DNA of 6,113 nucleotides. Origin: Saprospirales bacterium. GTDB taxonomy: Bacteria > Bacteroidota > Bacteroidia > Chitinophagales > Saprospiraceae. The notes beneath the pieces are model-generated. The model saw nothing but the letters and a program-made list of their open reading frames with translations. It did no database searches and was not told the DNA's origin. A program made the position numbers and the translations under genes. The stretch lies in the NCBI GenBank assembly GCA_003559985.1, contig PWJP01000041.1, forward strand, positions 1 to 6,113, in the 5' to 3' direction. Of this stretch, positions 5,912 to 6,113 are shown in pieces (position 1 is the stretch's first letter; each line of letters begins with the position of its first letter).

Positions 5912-6113
5912 ATGTTAGAAATTGCCGAGGGTCATGTGTTGCTAACCATCATTACCATTGTAGTGGTGGAAATTGTCCTCGGGGTGGACAACCTAATAAT
6001 TTTGTTTGCTGTGCTGAAAAAGCGCAGCCCCATGTCGCGCCTCAAAATAATCATCCTTGGATTTCTACTCTCCATTGGTCTGCGCGCAGCCATTCTCGGT
6101 ACAGCACTCACCA
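5912..6113 (+). CDS. TerC-family integral membrane protein, N-terminal part, cut by window edge
   Basis: The first 67 residues are present. They show a first membrane segment with the family motif VEIVLGVDNLIILFAVL (residues 19-35), a short basic loop (KKRSPMSRLK) and a second membrane segment (IIILGFLLSIGLRAAILG). Acidic residues Glu20 and Asp26 with Asn27 are the conserved polar positions inside the membrane in this family. TerC relatives such as Alx, and MeeF and MeeY of Bacillus, are linked to manganese export and to supplying metal to secreted enzymes; others are linked to tellurite resistance. Which role applies here cannot be told from the fragment. The ATG at 5912 is the natural start; no ribosome binding site is evident. 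It lies 49 bp after the secreted protein gene and may be co-transcribed with it. Most of the protein lies outside the window. Confidence 0.92.
   Translation, partial: MLEIAEGHVLLTIITIVVVEIVLGVDNLIILFAVLKKRSPMSRLKIIILGFLLSIGLRAAILGTALT

Overview
The window looks like an ordinary chromosomal stretch from a member of the Bacteroidota, probably a Flavobacteriales-like marine or aquatic lineage. Three things suggest this. There is a TAnnTTTG-type -7 promoter element (TACCTTTG at 5111-5118, TAAATTTG on the minus strand at 1220-1227). Genes start without clear Shine-Dalgarno sequences. Several short exported lipoproteins and secreted beta-rich proteins carry Bacteroidota-style signal peptides, and the aconitase and the ligase-CBS protein resemble Bacteroidota versions in my recollection. 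No rRNA, tRNA, CRISPR array, insertion sequence or phage gene was seen.

Layout. From the left edge to 1189 (minus strand) lies the N-terminal half of a mitochondrial-type aconitase, cut by the window edge. Divergent from it, at 1287-1691 (plus), is a small cysteine-containing lipoprotein. It converges on a large minus-strand gene (1741-3675) for a 644-residue fusion of a glutamate-cysteine-ligase-like (GCS2) domain to a C-terminal pair of CBS domains. A 275-bp divergent intergenic region with two inverted repeats separates this from a plus-strand pair: a 187-residue putative lipoprotein (3951-4514) and, 46 bp later, a MarR-family regulator (4561-5013). After a further 156-bp gap with a good -7 promoter element comes a secreted 230-residue beta-rich protein (5170-5862) that resembles the DUF3108-like/TapB family. 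The window ends inside a TerC-family membrane protein that starts at 5912.

How the genes work together. Aconitase is a TCA-cycle enzyme. The other genes do not form a recognisable pathway. The lipoprotein-MarR pair could be an autoregulated envelope-response unit, with the 14-bp palindrome just before the lipoprotein start as a candidate operator; that is inference. The TapB-like and terC genes run in the same direction 49 bp apart and may be co-transcribed. The most unusual protein is the GCS2-CBS fusion, whose substrate cannot be told from the sequence. I see no convincing sign of a wholly new multi-gene system here.
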